Shown here one piece after another: positions 24,718 through 27,283 of a stretch of 27,283 nucleotides of DNA. The stretch lies in assembly GCA_937880175.1 (NCBI GenBank), contig CALFLO010000036.1, forward strand, positions 1 through 27,283. The letters run 5' to 3'. The notes beneath the pieces are model-generated. The model ran no database searches. It was not told the DNA's origin and saw nothing but the letters and a program-made list of their open reading frames with translations. Positions within the stretch are counted from its first letter, which is position 1, and each line of letters starts with the position of its first letter. Source of the DNA: an uncultured Gluconobacter sp. (GTDB taxonomy: Bacteria > Pseudomonadota > Alphaproteobacteria > Acetobacterales > Acetobacteraceae). The translations under genes were made by a program, and so were the position numbers.

Positions 24718-26373
24718 TTAAACCGCAATTCCTGCCGTATCGAAAACGCTCCGGGCTGGACCTAGGGCGTTTTCATATCGACGCCAGCGGGCGAGAGCAT
24801 CCCGGTAAATCGGGCGCCGGACCTGTGCCGCACTCGGCGTTGAGACGGGCGACGTATTTTCGTGGAATGTTAGACAGCTCTCCGACCATTGCAGATTGCA
24901 ATGCTCCAGAATTTTCCGTGTCGTTTCGTCCTGTTTCTCGACCAGATCTTCATAATTTACTTCGAGAATTCGATTGGGGATCGAAGCCTGCCAGAATTTC
25001 ATGAGCTGATCGAAACGGACATAATATTGTGCGATTTCCTCAATGTCATAACTGTACTGGTAATATCGGGAGGTCGTAGCAAACAGGTTTTTGAAATTAC
25101 TGACCACTGTATCCATGGGGTGGCGTCGCAGACAGACGATGGCGGCGTGTGGAAGGGCGCGTGCGATGAGCCCGGCATATTGAAAATTTCCGGGAAATTT
25201 ATCGATAAAACGCTCACCTGTTGCGGGCACATGCGATGCCGCGCGTTCCATGTAGGACCTGCCGATATGTCCGAGGTCTTTGTCTGCGGCATGAAAAAGT
25301 GTCTGGGGGTCCAGAACATTGCGGGTTCGCGTCCCGGATGCGGCTTTGACCGCGAGAGGAAAAGCCTGCAATTCGCCTGCACTCACCACGTCAGGATGCG
25401 AAGAGAGGATACGATCCACAAGGGTCGTTCCGGTTCGCGGCATCCCGATGATGAAGATTGGCGCTTCCCTAGGCATATTTCCGGGCGCGCGTGTGACGGG
25501 GGCGGCGGCGAACCGGGGCCAACTGGCTTCTATGGCGTCAAATATCTCGGCATCATGGGCAAAATCGTATGAGATCTGGCTGCGGTGCTCCTTGTTGACG
25601 TCAAGCAGGCATCTAAAAGACTCCTGCGCTTCGCCAGTATCTTCGAGCTCTTTGGCAAGGGCATATCCGAGCAGAAGACGGGATTCCGGATCTTCTGTTG
25701 CGTTCCGGACGGCGCGAAGGCGCGGAACATGGTTGCATTCTGCTGTTTGCCTACGAAGGCCCGCCAGACCGTGATGGGCGCGCGCATTCTGTGGCTCCTG
25801 TGTCAGAAGCTTTTCGAAGGCTGTTTCTGATTCTGCTGTTTCTCCCACAAAGCTCAGGGCGATGGCATGATTATAGCAAAACTGTGCGTTGCCAGGCTTC
25901 GCACGGACGGCCGCGGCAAAATGCGGAAGCGATTCAGTGTGGCTTCCCAATCTTGCGTAAGCACATCCCATCGTGTCACGCGTCAAGGCATCCACCCTTT
26001 CAGCCCCAGCCAGAGAGTGTTCCGCCTCATAGAGGGCCGCACGCGCCTCCCGATCCTGACGGACCATGAGCAGACATCGTGCAAGATGGGCGTAATATTC
26101 CGCACAGGGCTTCAACTCTGTTGCCTTGCGGAGCTGGGACAGGCCCTCCCGGATATTCCCCAGCATTGCTTCACTGACGCCGAGAAGAAACCGCGCTTCG
26201 GCCGATGCGGGATGCCGGATCGTTTCGGCCATGGCTACGGACCGCGTGTCCATTGGTCGCCCGGCCTGAAGAAGTGCTCTTGCGCGTTGCAGCCCGGTCT
26301 TCATGGCGCTGACTTCGGAATCGTGACCGGATATCTGTCGGGGAGGACGATCATTATCAGTATTCCAATTCAC
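24718..26373 (-). CDS. TPR-repeat sulfotransferase
   Basis: This 551-aa two-part protein has tetratricopeptide-like helical repeats at residues 25-285 (for example RFLLGVSEAMLGNIREGLSQ, AGAERVDALTRDTMGCAYAR, NAQFCYNHAIALSFVGETAE). A sulfotransferase domain follows from about 305 to 545. IFIIGMPRTGTTLVDRIL (306-323) is the 5'-phosphosulfate loop for PAPS. DKFPGN (391-396) and RHPMD (417-421) fit the catalytic and 3'-phosphate-binding segments. Proteins of this architecture are thought to sulfate a protein or carbohydrate bound by the repeats. The target is unknown. The start is GTG at 26373, overlapping the stop of the LuxR regulator gene (GTGA); no strong ribosome site is visible, so it is probably coupled. 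An ATG at codon 24 is a weaker alternative. Confidence 0.85.
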   Translation of the reverse strand: MNWNTDNDRPPRQISGHDSEVSAMKTGLQRARALLQAGRPMDTRSVAMAETIRHPASAEARFLLGVSEAMLGNIREGLSQLRKATELKPCAEYYAHLARCLLMVRQDREARAALYEAEHSLAGAERVDALTRDTMGCAYARLGSHTESLPHFAAAVRAKPGNAQFCYNHAIALSFVGETAESETAFEKLLTQEPQNARAHHGLAGLRRQTAECNHVPRLRAVRNATEDPESRLLLGYALAKELEDTGEAQESFRCLLDVNKEHRSQISYDFAHDAEIFDAIEASWPRFAAAPVTRAPGNMPREAPIFIIGMPRTGTTLVDRILSSHPDVVSAGELQAFPLAVKAASGTRTRNVLDPQTLFHAADKDLGHIGRSYMERAASHVPATGERFIDKFPGNFQYAGLIARALPHAAIVCLRRHPMDTVVSNFKNLFATTSRYYQYSYDIEEIAQYYVRFDQLMKFWQASIPNRILEVNYEDLVEKQDETTRKILEHCNLQWSESCLTFHENTSPVSTPSAAQVRRPIYRDALARWRRYENALGPARSVFDTAGIAV

Positions 26374-27283
26374 TCGGCCGATGTTTTCACTGCGATTGCC
26401 GCGGCGGAGGCCCGATTTTCCACACCAAGTTTTGCAAAAATCTGCTCCAGATGTTTGTTGACCGTTCTGGAACTGATGCCAAGCACCTCGCTGATATCCC
26501 GGTTCGATTTCCCGCGACTGATCCAGAAGAGGACCTGTGCTTCGCGCGTTGTGAGGTTATGGCGTGCGCCGAGGCGGCGTTCTTCCTCTCCGGGACGGCG
26601 CAGCAGAAGGGTAATACCCATCGTACCATCCGGCATAGGGCCGGTTGTGATACATTCGAGGCTTCCGCCCTCGATGGTGCTGCCTATGGCGGCATTCAGC
26701 TCAACAGTCCTGTGTTTTGGCAAAGGGCTGCATTTTACGAGTTCCATGAAAACCTTCCCAAGGGCAGGCGGAAGAAGCGTATTGGGCTGCCAGGACACGA
26801 AAACCCCGGAGAGCAGGGAAGAGGCGGCCGGTGTGTACCACGACAGGGAGCCATCAGGAGAAACGCCAATCATCGGCCTGTGACAGGCATCGAGCGCCAG
26901 ACGCAGGGTGCGTGCTTCGATGGCGACGCGCAGATGCGTCTTGATGCGTGCGACCATTTCCTCCAGCGGCCGGGTTTTTGAAATGTAATCGATCCCTCCG
27001 ACCTCCAGCCCCCGCAGAACATTCTGGGTTTCCATATGTTCGGTGCGAAAAATGAATGGAATATGACTGAGGGCAGGGTCGTGCCTGATCCGGGTTGCGA
27101 CTTCAAAGCCGCCCAGCCCGGCCAGTGCGACCTCCATCACGACCAGATCAGGAGACACGGTCTTGAGGATGTCGAGCATGGCATGGCCGTCAGGTTCGGT
27201 CATGGCCGTCATTCCAGCATGTTCCAGTGCGTCGGAAAACAGACGGAGGGACGGGGAGGGGGCATCGGCGACAAGAATACAGG
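26370..27283 (-). CDS. LuxR-family response regulator with PAS-like domain and altered receiver (5' partial)
   Basis: The frame is open through the right edge of the window (ILVADAPSPSLRLFSDALEH lies beyond the first internal Met), so the true start is outside. Domains, in order: a receiver (27283 to about 26920), a PAS-like segment (MIGVSPDGSLSWYTPAASSL onward) and a C-terminal LuxR HTH (LTTREAQVLFWISRGKSNRD, ISEVLGISSRTVNKHLEQIF). The phosphoacceptor position reads VVMEVALAG, with Glu (codon 27132-27134) where receivers carry Asp. The N-terminal acidic pair is ADA rather than DD, while the conserved Lys (YISKTRP) remains. It may be an unphosphorylated or constitutively active regulator. It overlaps the sulfotransferase gene by 4 bp and probably belongs to its operon. 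Confidence 0.88.
   Translation of the reverse strand, partial: CILVADAPSPSLRLFSDALEHAGMTAMTEPDGHAMLDILKTVSPDLVVMEVALAGLGGFEVATRIRHDPALSHIPFIFRTEHMETQNVLRGLEVGGIDYISKTRPLEEMVARIKTHLRVAIEARTLRLALDACHRPMIGVSPDGSLSWYTPAASSLLSGVFVSWQPNTLLPPALGKVFMELVKCSPLPKHRTVELNAAIGSTIEGGSLECITTGPMPDGTMGITLLLRRPGEEERRLGARHNLTTREAQVLFWISRGKSNRDISEVLGISSRTVNKHLEQIFAKLGVENRASAAAIAVKTSAE

Overview
The window is bacterial chromosome, or large replicon, DNA from a Gram-negative organism. It carries an OprB-type porin, two TonB-dependent receptors, a lipoprotein, and a Tat-exported molybdopterin oxidoreductase of the kind common in acetic acid bacteria. I infer an alphaproteobacterium, most likely Acetobacteraceae, at moderate confidence; there is no rRNA or other phylogenetic marker. 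No tRNA, rRNA, CRISPR array or phage gene was seen.

Layout. (1) Positions 1-700 are insertion-sequence debris: the right end of an IS5-family element, an IS3-family orfB fragment with two stops, and a 370-bp internally deleted IS5-like remnant. (2) 783-2273 is xylulokinase (xylB). The start of a translationally coupled gene follows and is cut off after about 14 codons by an IS3-family remnant (2310-2733). (3) 2773-6375 (minus strand) is an apparent operon of MFS transporter, D-lyxose isomerase and OprB porin, ending in a hairpin/T-tract terminator. A divergent LysR regulator (6510-7439) shares its promoter region, which holds three TGATCA boxes. Together with xylB this would take D-lyxose through D-xylulose to xylulose 5-phosphate. 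(4) 7548-8091 is another decayed IS5 transposase.

(5) 8130-17090 is a divergent amino-sugar locus. Leftward run a sodium:solute symporter, murQ, a GntR/UTRA regulator and anmK, tightly packed. Rightward run a TonB-dependent receptor, nagA and nagB. The enzymes form a complete route from 1,6-anhydro-MurNAc to fructose 6-phosphate and D-lactate without a phosphotransferase system and without a GlcNAc kinase. The receptor and symporter suggest uptake of a peptidoglycan-derived sugar across both membranes. This is the most coherent and interesting system in the window.

(6) 17121-24545 (minus strand) holds an SDR oxidoreductase, a beta-propeller lipoprotein, a second TonB-dependent receptor, a Tat-exported xanthine-dehydrogenase-family molybdopterin subunit, and a small cysteine-rich DUF1636 protein. 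The molybdopterin subunit has no usual 2Fe-2S partner or cytochrome next to it. (7) 24718-27283 holds a TPR-sulfotransferase fusion overlapped by a LuxR-type regulator that runs off the right edge. In its receiver domain the phosphoacceptor aspartate is replaced by glutamate.

Many long antisense reading frames lie opposite the real genes and were left out as shadows of GC-biased codon use.
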